Shown in pieces: positions 54,026-63,404 of a stretch of DNA of 64,000 nucleotides; the first letter of the stretch is position 1; every line of letters starts with the position of its first letter. Below the pieces are notes generated by a model. The model saw only the letters and a list, made by a program, of their open reading frames with translations, searched no databases and was not told where the DNA came from. Position numbers and translations under genes: made by a program. The stretch covers positions 1,240,001 to 1,304,000 of the forward strand of contig NZ_JAZIFX010000001.1 in NCBI RefSeq assembly GCF_036634175.1, written 5' to 3'. This DNA comes from Streptomyces sp. P9-A2 (GTDB taxonomy: Bacteria; Actinomycetota; Actinomycetes; Streptomycetales; Streptomycetaceae).

Positions 54026-54676
54026 TCAGAGCCGTGCGGTGATCTCGAACCCGGCATCCGTGACCAGTACGGACAGGGCCGACAGGTCCCCGACCACGAG
54101 ATCGGCGGTCAGTTCGTGGGTCTGGTGGGTTGTGGCCAAGGCCACGGTGGTCATCCCGGCCGCCCGGCCCGCCTGGAGCCCGGCGGGGGCGTCCTCGAAG
54201 ACGACACAGTGGGCGGGGTCGACGCCGAGAGCGCGGGCGGCGAGCAGATAGGGCTCGGGGTCGGGCTTGCCCCGGGTGATGTCGTCGGCGGCGACGAGAG
54301 TCTTGGGCAGGATGCCCGCGGCGGCGAGGCGGGCCTCGGCCAGCCGCCGGGTCGCGGAGGTGACGACGGCCCAGCGTTCGGCCGGCAGCGCGCCGAGGAG
54401 GTCCAGGGTGCCCGGCAGCGGGATCGCGCCGCCGTTCGGCACATCCTCCACCTCCAGGTCCTCGATCCGTGCGACGGCCTCGGGCACGACATGGGCGGGC
54501 AGCAGGTCGGCGGCTACCTCGACGGCCGGGCGGCCGTGCAGTTCGATCCGCCCGAACTCCTCGGCCGTGATCCCGTACTCGACGGCCCACCGGGTCCAGC
54601 AGCGCTGCACGGATTCGAGGGAGGAGACGAGGGTGCCGTCGTTGTCGAACAGGAGGGCTTGCGCATGGATGGTCAT
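54026..54676 (-). CDS. HAD-superfamily sugar-phosphatase-like hydrolase
   Basis: 216 residues from the ATG at 54676. Motif I is LLFDNDGTLVSS (nucleophile Asp; Asn takes the usual mid-position), motif II VVTSATRR, motif III GKPDPEPYLLAA, motif IV VFEDAPAGLQAG. Cap domain type as in beta-phosphoglucomutase/YfbT-like sugar phosphatases. Substrate unknown. It runs away from the membrane pair on its right. Confidence 0.9.
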   Translation of the reverse strand: MTIHAQALLFDNDGTLVSSLESVQRCWTRWAVEYGITAEEFGRIELHGRPAVEVAADLLPAHVVPEAVARIEDLEVEDVPNGGAIPLPGTLDLLGALPAERWAVVTSATRRLAEARLAAAGILPKTLVAADDITRGKPDPEPYLLAARALGVDPAHCVVFEDAPAGLQAGRAAGMTTVALATTHQTHELTADLVVGDLSALSVLVTDAGFEITARL

Positions 54677-54792
54677 GCCATCGACCCTACGGCCCCACCG
54701 TGCGCGGCTGCGCCCGTGCCTGTGCCCGCCGCGCACGGGCACGGGTGGGGCCGGGCACGGGTGGACCATTACGGCGTAATAAGGTCGCTGCC

Positions 54793-55152
54793 ATGCTTGA
54801 TGCCCTGACCCTGGCGACCGGCGTCGCCGCGCTGCTGCTCGCCGCCTGGTGCGGCTGGGCCGCCTACCGCGACCAGCCGACGAAGGACTGGCACTTCATC
54901 GGCATGGCCGTGGTCACCCTGCTGACACTGGTTCAGCTGGTGGTCGGGATCGTGCAGCTGGCCCGGGGCGAGGAGCCGGAGCAGGGGACCGTCATCTTCG
55001 TGGCCTATCTGCTGGGCTCGTTCGCGTGCGTCCCGGCGGCGGGCTTCATGTCGCTGGCCGAGCGCACCCGCTGGGGTTCGATCACGGTCGCCGCGAGCGG
55101 TGTCGTGCTGGCCGTGCTCGAGGTGCGGCTCTATGACATCTGGAAGGGCTGA
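54793..55152 (+). CDS. small membrane protein (first of a pair)
   Basis: 119 residues from the ATG at 54793 (AAGG ten bases upstream). Four hydrophobic helices: ALTLATGVAALLLAAWCGWA, FIGMAVVTLLTLVQLVVGIV, TVIFVAYLLGSFACVPAAGF and SITVAASGVVLAVLEVRL. No family motif. The next gene starts one base after its stop, so the pair is an operon. Confidence 0.85.
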   Translation: MLDALTLATGVAALLLAAWCGWAAYRDQPTKDWHFIGMAVVTLLTLVQLVVGIVQLARGEEPEQGTVIFVAYLLGSFACVPAAGFMSLAERTRWGSITVAASGVVLAVLEVRLYDIWKG

Positions 55153-55153
55153 G

Positions 55154-55582
55154 ATGACCGTGACGGAACGGGAACCGGGGCGGAAGCCGGGCGGGACCCG
55201 GCTGATCGGCGGGCCCGGGCTGCTGCTGGTGTGGCTGTACGGGGTGATGGTCGTCGGCGCCGTGTCGCGTTCCGCGTACCAGATCGCCACCGAGTTCGAC
55301 CGGGCGCCGCTCGCCTACTCGCTCTCGGCGATCGCCGGGGTGGTCTACGGCTTCATCACGTACACCCTGGTCCGCGGCGGGGAGACGGCCCGCAGGGCGG
55401 CGCTGGTGTGCTGTGCGGCCGAGCTGGTGGGCGTCCTGACGGTCGGCACCTGGACCCTGGTGGATCCGTCCGCCTTCCCCGACGCGACCGTGTGGTCGGA
55501 CTACGGGATGGGCTACCTGTTCATCCCCGTACTGCTGCCTCTCACCGCCCTGTACTGGCTGCGCAAGGCCCGCACGGCGTGA
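55154..55582 (+). CDS. small membrane protein (second of a pair)
   Basis: 142 residues from the ATG at 55154 with GGAAGGG at the end of the previous gene. Four helices (LLLVWLYGVMVVGAVSR, YSLSAIAGVVYGFITYTLV, ALVCCAAELVGVLTVGTWTL, GYLFIPVLLPLTALYWL). The close fusion with the previous gene suggests a complex. Function unknown. Confidence 0.85.
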   Translation: MTVTEREPGRKPGGTRLIGGPGLLLVWLYGVMVVGAVSRSAYQIATEFDRAPLAYSLSAIAGVVYGFITYTLVRGGETARRAALVCCAAELVGVLTVGTWTLVDPSAFPDATVWSDYGMGYLFIPVLLPLTALYWLRKARTA

Positions 55583-55605
55583 CGGGCGTGCCCCGGGAGG
55601 GCACC

Positions 55606-55633
55606 GGGGCCGTGCCCGATCGGGCACGGCCCC
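55606..55633. terminator. 13-bp perfect palindrome hairpin
   Basis: GGGGCCGTGCCCG and its complement 55621-55633 with a two-base centre, so the functional loop must be larger. It is between convergent genes (membrane pair and GNAT) and can end both. Confidence 0.7.
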
Positions 55634-55658
55634 GTCACGCCGTGCGGCGCTCTCCCCG

Positions 55659-56156
55659 TCAGGCGGTGGCCGCGTACGTGTCCGCCGTCTTCTCCAGGAC
55701 GATCATCGGTACGCCGTCCGTGCCCCGGGACGTCCCGACCCGCTGGTAGCCGACCTTGCTGTACAGCTGGAGGTTGCTCTCACTGCGATGGCCGGCCTGG
55801 AGACGGAACATCCTGGCGCCCCGCTCGTCGGCGAGGGCGGACTCGGCGGCGCGCAGCAGCCGGGCGCCGATGCCGTGGCCCTGGAGGCGGGGGTGGACGC
55901 AGAGCTTGCCGATGGCAGCGGCGGCGTCCTCGGTGCTCCTGCCGTGCACCGAGCCGACGATCTCGTCGCCGAGCCGGGCGACGAAGACCAGGTCGGCGGT
56001 GACCTCTTCGCGGACCGAGTCCAGACTCTGGACGAGCGGAGCGATGCGGTAGTTGCCGTACAGCGCCGCTTCGCTCTGGAAGCACAGGTACTGCAACCTG
56101 AAGATCTGCTCGGCGTCCTGCTCCGTCGCCGCAGAGATGGTCACGCTCATGCCCAT
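55659..56156 (-). CDS. GNAT N-acetyltransferase
   Basis: 165 residues from the ATG at 56156, selected because GGGAGG is nine bases away. GNAT core: VTISAATEQDAEQIFRLQYL, KLCVHPRLQGHGIGARLLRA (acetyl-CoA loop), MFRLQAGHRSESNLQLYSKV. Substrate unknown. Upstream is the lone sigma factor on the same strand, about 60 bases away. Confidence 0.9.
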   Translation of the reverse strand: MGMSVTISAATEQDAEQIFRLQYLCFQSEAALYGNYRIAPLVQSLDSVREEVTADLVFVARLGDEIVGSVHGRSTEDAAAAIGKLCVHPRLQGHGIGARLLRAAESALADERGARMFRLQAGHRSESNLQLYSKVGYQRVGTSRGTDGVPMIVLEKTADTYAATA

Positions 56157-56213
56157 GTGTGCACGCCTCCCGCTCACCTGATCACCTGTGGTCCCTCACT
56201 CCTATCCCCGTCC

Positions 56214-56771
56214 TCACCCGGACGCAACCTCCGGCGCGAGCAAACGACGCAGACATCCGAGACATCTGGAGCGTTCCGGCCCCAGACTGCCTTGTGAGAT
56301 ACCCAACTCCCCTGCGATGTCCCGGTATGTCGGGTCGTGCGGGGACAGCAGGGCCTCCAGCAGCCGGGGGCAGCGGCCGGGCAGCCGGCGCACCGCGGCC
56401 CGCAGGGCGCGGCGGCGGGCGGCGGCGAGGGCGAGGCGTTCGGGGTCGCCCTCGCCGGTGCCGGCGGGGTCGGCGAGGTCGCCGGCCCACGGCGTCTCGT
56501 GCCGGGCGGTGCGGCGGGTGCGGCGGGCCTCGGTGCGGACGGTCCGGCGGAGCCAGCCCTGCGGGTCGCGCGGCGGGTCGTGCGCGTCGAGGCGTTCCAG
56601 GAGCCGCAGCCAGACCGTCTGTTCCAGGTCGGCGGGTTCGGCGCCGGACGCGTACGCCTCGGCGGAGGCCTCAGCGATGAGCAGCGGACGGAGGGCGGTC
56701 ACCAGGTCGTGCGTCATATGCGCAACGACGCCGACCGCCCCGGCGGGGTTGCCGGGGCTGCCGGAACTCAC
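56214..56771 (-). CDS. ECF-like RNA polymerase sigma factor
   Basis: 185 residues. The first half resembles sigma region 2 (ADLEQTVWLRLLERLDAHDP, PQGWLRRTVRTEARRTRR). The second half resembles region 4 (PHDPTYRDIAGELGISQGSL, CLGCLRRLL). The start is a GTG at 56771 without a good ribosome site; an ATG at 56717 would shorten it by 18 residues. No anti-sigma gene adjoins it. Confidence 0.82.
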   Translation of the reverse strand: MSSGSPGNPAGAVGVVAHMTHDLVTALRPLLIAEASAEAYASGAEPADLEQTVWLRLLERLDAHDPPRDPQGWLRRTVRTEARRTRRTARHETPWAGDLADPAGTGEGDPERLALAAARRRALRAAVRRLPGRCPRLLEALLSPHDPTYRDIAGELGISQGSLGPERSRCLGCLRRLLAPEVASG

Positions 56772-56791
56772 CCCGACCGGGGCGGAACGGC

Positions 56792-58006
56792 TCAGCCGTT
56801 GACGAAGTCCTCGCGGGCCAGCAGACCGGTGTCCGGGTGGTCGGTGAAGACGCCGTCGATGCCGGTGGCGAAGTAGGCCCGGAAGGCGCCGAAGACGTCG
56901 CCGTAGGCGTCGGGGTCGCTGCCCTTGCGGAAGTTCGCGGGCAGGAAGGGGTTCTCGTTGCGCATCGTGTAGGGGTGCAGGATCAGCCCGGCCCGGTGCG
57001 CGTCACGGACCAGGGTGGTGGGCTCGGTGAGGTTCCCGGCCGCGTCCTTGGGGATGACCAGGTCCAGGGTGGGGCCGATGCCCTGCGCGTAGGAGGCGAT
57101 CTCCTTGAGGCCCTTCGGCGTGACGAGGTCGGCCACCTTGCGCGGGTCGCCGTTCTCCACGAAGTCCCAGGGCCGGCTGTTCGCGCCGGAGAGGAGCACC
57201 GCGAGCGGGTTGCCGACGAGCCGGCTCATCCGCTGGATGCTGGTGGGCTCGAAGGACTGGATGATGACGGGCGAGTTCTTCTTGTCCTTGCCGTGCCTGC
57301 GCAGCAGCCGGGCGAGGAGCTCCTCGGTGCCCAGGCCCAGTGTGCGGAAGTAGGTGGGGTGCTTGAGTTCGGGGTAGATCCAGACCTGCTTGCCGCGTTT
57401 GCGGGTCTGCTCGTTCTGCCAGCGGAGCACCTCTTCGAAGGTGGGGATCCCCCAGCGGCCGTCGTAGAGGGTGTTGTGCGGGCGGTTGGCCGCAATGCGC
57501 TCGACGGCGCGCAGCCGCCTCAGTTCGGCGAGGGTGAAGTCCTCGGTGAACCAGCCGGTGACGGAGGCACCGTCGAGCAGCTTCGTACGCTTGCGGCCGG
57601 CGAACTCGGGGTGGTCCGCGACGTCCGTGGTGCCGCCGATCTCCGGCTCGTGCCGGCAGACGAGGTGGCCGTCCCTGGTGGGCACCAGGTCGCCGGCCTC
57701 GACGATGTCGGCCCCCAGGTCGAGGGCCAGGTCGTAGGCGCCGAAGGTGTGCTCGGGCCGGTATCCGCTGGCGCCCCGGTGGCCGATGACCGTCGGGACG
57801 GGAAGACCCTTGAGCCCTCGTCCGCCGCCGCGCCGGGATGCGCCGGACCGGGCCTCCGCGGCTCTCGCCGTGCCGCCCAGTCCGAGGACCGTACCGCCCG
57901 CGCCGAGCACCGCCGCGCCGAGGAGCGCGCGCCGTCCGGTCCCCCCTGTCCCCGTTTCGTCCGTCGCCGTTTCGTCCGTCCGCTCGCCCGACTCCTGCGT
58001 TCCCAT
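56792..58006 (-). CDS. secreted glycerophosphodiester phosphodiesterase
   Basis: 404 residues from the ATG at 58006 (GGAGGG upstream). The N-terminus has RRALLGAAVLGAGGTVLG, a Tat-type signal. The GDPD barrel has VIGHRGASGYRPEHTFGAYD, VPTRDGHLVCRHEPEIGGTT and the C-terminal DGVFTDHPDTGL. The metal motif reads VEAGDLV where relatives have a shorter E-x-D. Hydrolyses glycerophosphodiesters outside the cell, releasing glycerol phosphate. Similar large GDPDs are secreted under phosphate limitation (inference only). Confidence 0.92.
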   Translation of the reverse strand: MGTQESGERTDETATDETGTGGTGRRALLGAAVLGAGGTVLGLGGTARAAEARSGASRRGGGRGLKGLPVPTVIGHRGASGYRPEHTFGAYDLALDLGADIVEAGDLVPTRDGHLVCRHEPEIGGTTDVADHPEFAGRKRTKLLDGASVTGWFTEDFTLAELRRLRAVERIAANRPHNTLYDGRWGIPTFEEVLRWQNEQTRKRGKQVWIYPELKHPTYFRTLGLGTEELLARLLRRHGKDKKNSPVIIQSFEPTSIQRMSRLVGNPLAVLLSGANSRPWDFVENGDPRKVADLVTPKGLKEIASYAQGIGPTLDLVIPKDAAGNLTEPTTLVRDAHRAGLILHPYTMRNENPFLPANFRKGSDPDAYGDVFGAFRAYFATGIDGVFTDHPDTGLLAREDFVNG

Positions 58007-58510
58007 GGGGACCCTCCTGCCGTTGGCCGTCAGTGCGGAGTGATCGTAGGGGCGCGTACATGACGAACGGGAGACCGCGGCCGGAACACGCGGGTGATAC
58101 GGGGACACGGGATGCCACACGGGTGAGCCGCGACCCGAACGGGCGTATGGGTCAGGAGGTCTGACATGCCGTCGGGTTCGGGAGCGCCGCGCCGGGGTAC
58201 CCGGCTCGTCCGGAGGACCGGCGGCGCGCCTCCCGCGGGTCCGGGGGTCGCGTGTGGTTCCCTCCGGGCCGTGCCCGAACCCCTGACCGACGGCGGTCGC
58301 ACCCCGACCGGCGGCGCCGACTCCCCCGGACGCGACATGTCTCACATCCCGGCGGGTGGATTACGGGCGTGCAACATCGTTTCACCGCAGGTGAACATGC
58401 GTAGACACTGTGCAATACCCGGGTGAACCCGACGTGCGGCGCCCCCTCGGCCGCGAGTAATGTCCTCACCTGCACAGACTCATCCCGCATTCCCGACACC
58501 GGAGGACCCG
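58007..58510. other. divergent region between GDPD and PlsC-like genes
   Basis: About 500 bases for two divergent promoters. No gene is supported. The perfect palindrome TTCACC-GCA-GGTGAA lies at 58381-58395, about 115 bases before the acyltransferase start, and may be an operator. Nothing else is recognisable. Confidence 0.5.
58381..58395. promoter_or_regulatory. palindrome TTCACC-GCA-GGTGAA
   Basis: A 15-base perfect inverted repeat with a three-base centre in the divergent region, with another GGGTGAA about 34 bases to its right. It is a candidate binding site for a dimeric regulator of the acyltransferase gene; the regulator is unknown. Confidence 0.4.
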
Positions 58511-59182
58511 TTGTCCCGCTTCGCGCTCATCAAGGCAGTGCTCGGCCCGGTCATGCGCCTGATGTTCCGCCCCCGGGTGGAGGGCCTGGAGCACATCCCG
58601 GGGGACGGCCCGGTGATCCTGGCGGGCAACCACCTCACCTTCATCGACTCGGTGGTCCTGCCGGTGGTCTGCGACCGCCAGGTCTTCTTCATCGGCAAGG
58701 ACGAGTACGTCATCGGCAAGGGGCTCAAGGGCCGGCTGATGGCCTGGTTCTTCACCGGCGTGGGCATGATCCCGGTCGCCCGCGACGGCGGCCGGGGCGG
58801 GGTCGCGGCGCTGATGACGGGCCGCCGGGTGCTGGACGAGGGCAAGGTCTTCGGCATCTACCCGGAGGGCACCCGCTCCCCCGACGGCCGTCTCTACCGG
58901 GGCCGCACCGGTATCGCGCGGCTCACCCTGATGACGGGCGCGCCCGTCGTCCCGTTCGCCGTGATCGGCACCGACAAGCTCCAGCCGGGCGGCGCGGGCC
59001 TGCCCCGGCCCGGCCGGGTCACGGTCCGCTTCGGCGAGGCGATGGAGTTCTCCCGCTACGAGGGCATGGACCGCGACCGCTACATCCTGCGGGCCGTGAC
59101 CGACTCGGTGATGACTGAGGTCATGCGCCTGTCCGGGCAGGAGTACGTGGACATGTACGCCAGCAAGGCGAAGGCGGCCTGA
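58511..59182 (+). CDS. 1-acyl-glycerol-3-phosphate acyltransferase (PlsC-like)
   Basis: 223 residues from the TTG at 58511, chosen for the excellent GGAGG just before it; an in-frame ATG at 58460 has none. The acyltransferase motifs are NHLTFIDSVVLP (H-x4-D), FFTGVGMIPVARDGGRGG, and YPEGTRSPDGRLYRGRTG. It makes phosphatidic acid in phospholipid synthesis at the membrane. The Streptomyces homologues begin SRFALIKAVLGP, in agreement with the TTG start. Confidence 0.93.
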   Translation: MSRFALIKAVLGPVMRLMFRPRVEGLEHIPGDGPVILAGNHLTFIDSVVLPVVCDRQVFFIGKDEYVIGKGLKGRLMAWFFTGVGMIPVARDGGRGGVAALMTGRRVLDEGKVFGIYPEGTRSPDGRLYRGRTGIARLTLMTGAPVVPFAVIGTDKLQPGGAGLPRPGRVTVRFGEAMEFSRYEGMDRDRYILRAVTDSVMTEVMRLSGQEYVDMYASKAKAA

Positions 59183-59301
59183 CGCCCTGCGCCCCGTGAC
59201 TTCCGGCGGGGCAGGGGCGCCGCGGCCTTACCCGCGCCCGGCCCCGGCGGCTTCGCCGGCCTCGGTGTTCCCGGCGGCGGCCGGCACGGGGCAGGAGCTC
59301 C

Positions 59302-60273
59302 TCAGTGCCAGGCCAGCCGTGCGCGCCGCTCCCAGTACGCGTGCGGGTCCTCGGGCAGCGCGGCGAGCCGGGTGAGCTGGTCGTCGTCGAGGTCGACGAC
59401 GGCCGCGTGCAGGTTGGAGGCGAGCTGCACGGTGGTGGCGGCGCCGGAGAGGACGACGTCCGCCCAGGGCCGGCGCAGTACGAGCGCGAGGGCGACGGCG
59501 TCGCACGCCAGGCCGGTCTCCTCGGCGACGGCCCTGAGCGCGGCGGGGGCGTGGGCCGCGGCCAGCCGCCCGTTGGCCATGCCCTCCTTGACGATCACCG
59601 TGAGCCCGGCGTCATGGGCCTCGGCCAGGGCGGGCTCGGCGGAGGTCTCCAGCGCGTTGTACGTGGACTGGACGGTACGGAAGAGGGGTTCGCCGTCGAC
59701 GGTGACGGCGAGCGCGGCGCGGATGGCGTCGGTCTGGGCCGGGCCGCTGGTGGAGAAGCCGACCGTGAGGCCCCGGGCCGCCGCCTCGGCGAGCCGGGCG
59801 TGGAGATCCTTGTCGGTGAGGGCGGGGCTCTCGGGGGTCACCGAGTGGATCTGGTAGAGGTCGAGCCGGTCCCCGAGCAGCGCCTCGGACTCGGCGCGCT
59901 GGCGCTCGTAGGCGGCGAGGGAGTGTTCCTTGACCTCGTGCCGCTCGGCGTCGGTGGACCAGTCGGCGGTGTACGTGTAGCCCCACTTGCTGCCGATGAC
60001 GACGTCGTCGGCGTCGGGCCGCTTCGTCAGCCAGTCGGCGAGGAACTCCTCCGACCGGCCGTACGAGCGGGCCGCGTCGAAGTAGCGGACGCCCTGGGCG
60101 TAGGCGGCGTCGAGGAGGTCGTGGGTACGGGTGCGCAGGGCCTCGACGCCGCGGTCGGCGCCGAGGTCGTCGTCACGGCCCAGGTTGATGTAGCCGGGTC
60201 GCCCGACGGCGGCGAGTCCCAGGCCGATGTGGCAGGTGGGGGTCGTCGCGGAGGCGAGGCGTGTGAAGGGCAT
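59302..60273 (-). CDS. aldo/keto reductase family protein
   Basis: 323 residues from the ATG at 60273. TIM-barrel reductase with GVRYFDAARSYGRSEEFLADWL (Asp and Tyr), VIGSKWGYTYTADW (Lys) and LDLYQIHSVTPESP (His), the catalytic tetrad. NADPH-dependent; substrate unknown. GGAG lies ten bases upstream. It lies next to argH on the same strand but with 76 bases between. Confidence 0.92.
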   Translation of the reverse strand: MPFTRLASATTPTCHIGLGLAAVGRPGYINLGRDDDLGADRGVEALRTRTHDLLDAAYAQGVRYFDAARSYGRSEEFLADWLTKRPDADDVVIGSKWGYTYTADWSTDAERHEVKEHSLAAYERQRAESEALLGDRLDLYQIHSVTPESPALTDKDLHARLAEAAARGLTVGFSTSGPAQTDAIRAALAVTVDGEPLFRTVQSTYNALETSAEPALAEAHDAGLTVIVKEGMANGRLAAAHAPAALRAVAEETGLACDAVALALVLRRPWADVVLSGAATTVQLASNLHAAVVDLDDDQLTRLAALPEDPHAYWERRARLAWH

Positions 60274-60349
60274 CGAGGGCTCCGTCCGGTCGGCTCCTTG
60301 CGGCTGCCGGACCAACGTAACCCTTGATGCCCCTGCGACACCGGAGTGA

Positions 60350-61877
<1,528 letters not shown>

Positions 61878-61905
61878 GAGTAGTGCGTGACGGTTCGTCG
61901 GACGG

Positions 61906-63099
61906 TCAGGCGAGGTCGCGCTTGGCGGCGATCTTCGACGACAGGCTGTAGATGTCGATGAAGCCCTTGGCCGCCGCCTGGTCGAACGTGTCGCCGGTGT
62001 CGTAGGTGGCGAGGTTGAAGTCGTACAGGGACGACTCGGAGCGCCGGCCGGTGACGACGGCCCGCCCGCCGTGCAGGGTCATCCGGACGTCGCCGTTGAC
62101 GTGCTGGTTGGCCTCGGTGATGAAGCCGTCCAGGGCGCGCTTGAGCGGGGAGAACCACTGGCCGTCGTAGACCAGTTCGCCCCAGCGCTGCTCGACCTGG
62201 CGCTTGTAGCGGGCGAGTTCGCGCTCGACGGTGACGTTCTCCAGCTCCTGGTGGGCCGTGATCAGCGCGATGGCGCCGGGGGCCTCGTACACCTCGCGGG
62301 ACTTGATGCCGACGAGGCGGTCCTCGACCATGTCGATCCGGCCGACGCCCTGGGCGCCCGCGCGCTCGTTGAGCTGCTGGATGGCCTGGAGGACGGTGAC
62401 GGGCTTGCCGTCGATGGCGACCGGCACGCCCTCCTTGAAGGTGATGACGACCTCGTCGGCCTCGCGCGCCACGGCGGGGTTCTGCGTGTACTCGTAGACG
62501 TCCTCGATCGGCGCGTTCCAGATGTCCTCGAGGAATCCGGTCTCGACGGCGCGGCCGAACACGTTCTGGTCGATGGAGTACGGCGACTTCTTCGTGGTCG
62601 CGATCGGCAGACCCTTGGCCTCGCAGAAGGCGATGGCCTTGTCGCGGGTCATGGCGTAGTCACGGACCGGGGCGATGCACCTCAGGTCGGGGGCGAGGGC
62701 GACGATGCCGGCCTCGAAGCGGACCTGGTCGTTGCCCTTGCCGGTGCAGCCGTGGGCGACGGTGGTGGCGCCGTGCTTCTGCGCGGCGGCGACGAGGTGC
62801 TTGACGATCGTCGGCCGGGACAGCGCGGAGACCAGCGGGTAGCGGTCCATGTAGAGGGCGTTGGCCTTGATCGCCGGGAGGCAGTACTCGTCGGCGAATT
62901 CGTCCTTGGCGTCCGCGACCTCGGCCTCGACGGCACCGCAGGCGAGCGCGCGCTTGCGGATGACGTCCAGGTCCTCGCCGCCCTGGCCGACGTCGACCGC
63001 AACGGCGATGACCTCGGCGCCCGTCTCCTCGGCGATCCAGCCGATGGCGACGGAGGTGTCCAGACCGCCCGAATAGGCGAGTACGACGCGCTCGGTCAC
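61906..63099 (-). CDS. argG: argininosuccinate synthase
   Basis: ATP-dependent joining of citrulline and aspartate. The protein has 397 residues from the GTG at 63099 (AAGGAGAATCCC upstream). P-loop [14 protein letters not shown] at the start, then [17 protein letters not shown], and the C-terminal [21 protein letters not shown]. The ARG boxes and promoter at 63128-63164 control it. Fits normal family length. Confidence 0.97.
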   Translation of the reverse strand: MTERVVLAYSGGLDTSVAIGWIAEETGAEVIAVAVDVGQGGEDLDVIRKRALACGAVEAEVADAKDEFADEYCLPAIKANALYMDRYPLVSALSRPTIVKHLVAAAQKHGATTVAHGCTGKGNDQVRFEAGIVALAPDLRCIAPVRDYAMTRDKAIAFCEAKGLPIATTKKSPYSIDQNVFGRAVETGFLEDIWNAPIEDVYEYTQNPAVAREADEVVITFKEGVPVAIDGKPVTVLQAIQQLNERAGAQGVGRIDMVEDRLVGIKSREVYEAPGAIALITAHQELENVTVERELARYKRQVEQRWGELVYDGQWFSPLKRALDGFITEANQHVNGDVRMTLHGGRAVVTGRRSESSLYDFNLATYDTGDTFDQAAAKGFIDIYSLSSKIAAKRDLA

Positions 63100-63127
63100 G
63101 GGATTCTCCTTACAGTGCATTCGCTGA

Positions 63128-63164
63128 CATGCATGAGTATGCAGGAGGATGCATGATTCGTCAA
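63128..63164 (-). promoter_or_regulatory. argG promoter overlapped by ARG-box palindromes
   Basis: On the minus strand TTGACG (63159-63164), 17-base spacer, CATACT (63136-63141) is a good vegetative promoter. TGCAT-GAGT-ATGCA (63130-63143) covers the -10 and another ATGCAT (63149-63154) lies in the spacer, in the style of ArgR sites. ArgR-arginine binding would block the polymerase (inference from known arg regulation). Confidence 0.75.
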
Positions 63165-63220
63165 TCCGACTCCATCCGGAAGGCCTGACTCCGACCGGAG
63201 GGGTCGATTTCGCATGGAGT

Positions 63221-63238
63221 GTACGGAGTCCTCCGTAC
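63221..63238. promoter_or_regulatory. palindrome GTACGGAG-TC-CTCCGTAC
   Basis: An 18-base near-perfect inverted repeat with a two-base centre, between argG and the secreted-protein gene. It lies about 165 bases before the latter's start. It may be an operator; the regulator is unknown. Confidence 0.4.
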
Positions 63239-63337
63239 GGAGTGCGCGGAGCCCGGGATTGATTCGGCGTGTGATTGAACGCGGGTAATCGCTTTCCCGT
63301 ACCTCCCGCCGGACGCAGGCGCCGCGTCGGCACATCC

Positions 63338-63365
63338 GGGCCCTCCCCCACGGGCCCTCCCCCAC
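63338..63365. repeat. tandem 14-bp direct repeat
   Basis: GGGCCCTCCCCCAC is present twice without a spacer, 40 bases upstream of the secreted-protein start. Function unknown; it could change copy number by slippage. Confidence 0.7.
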
Positions 63366-63404
63366 GCAACCCCGAACCATCCCCGACCCGAGTGAGGCAT
63401 TCGC

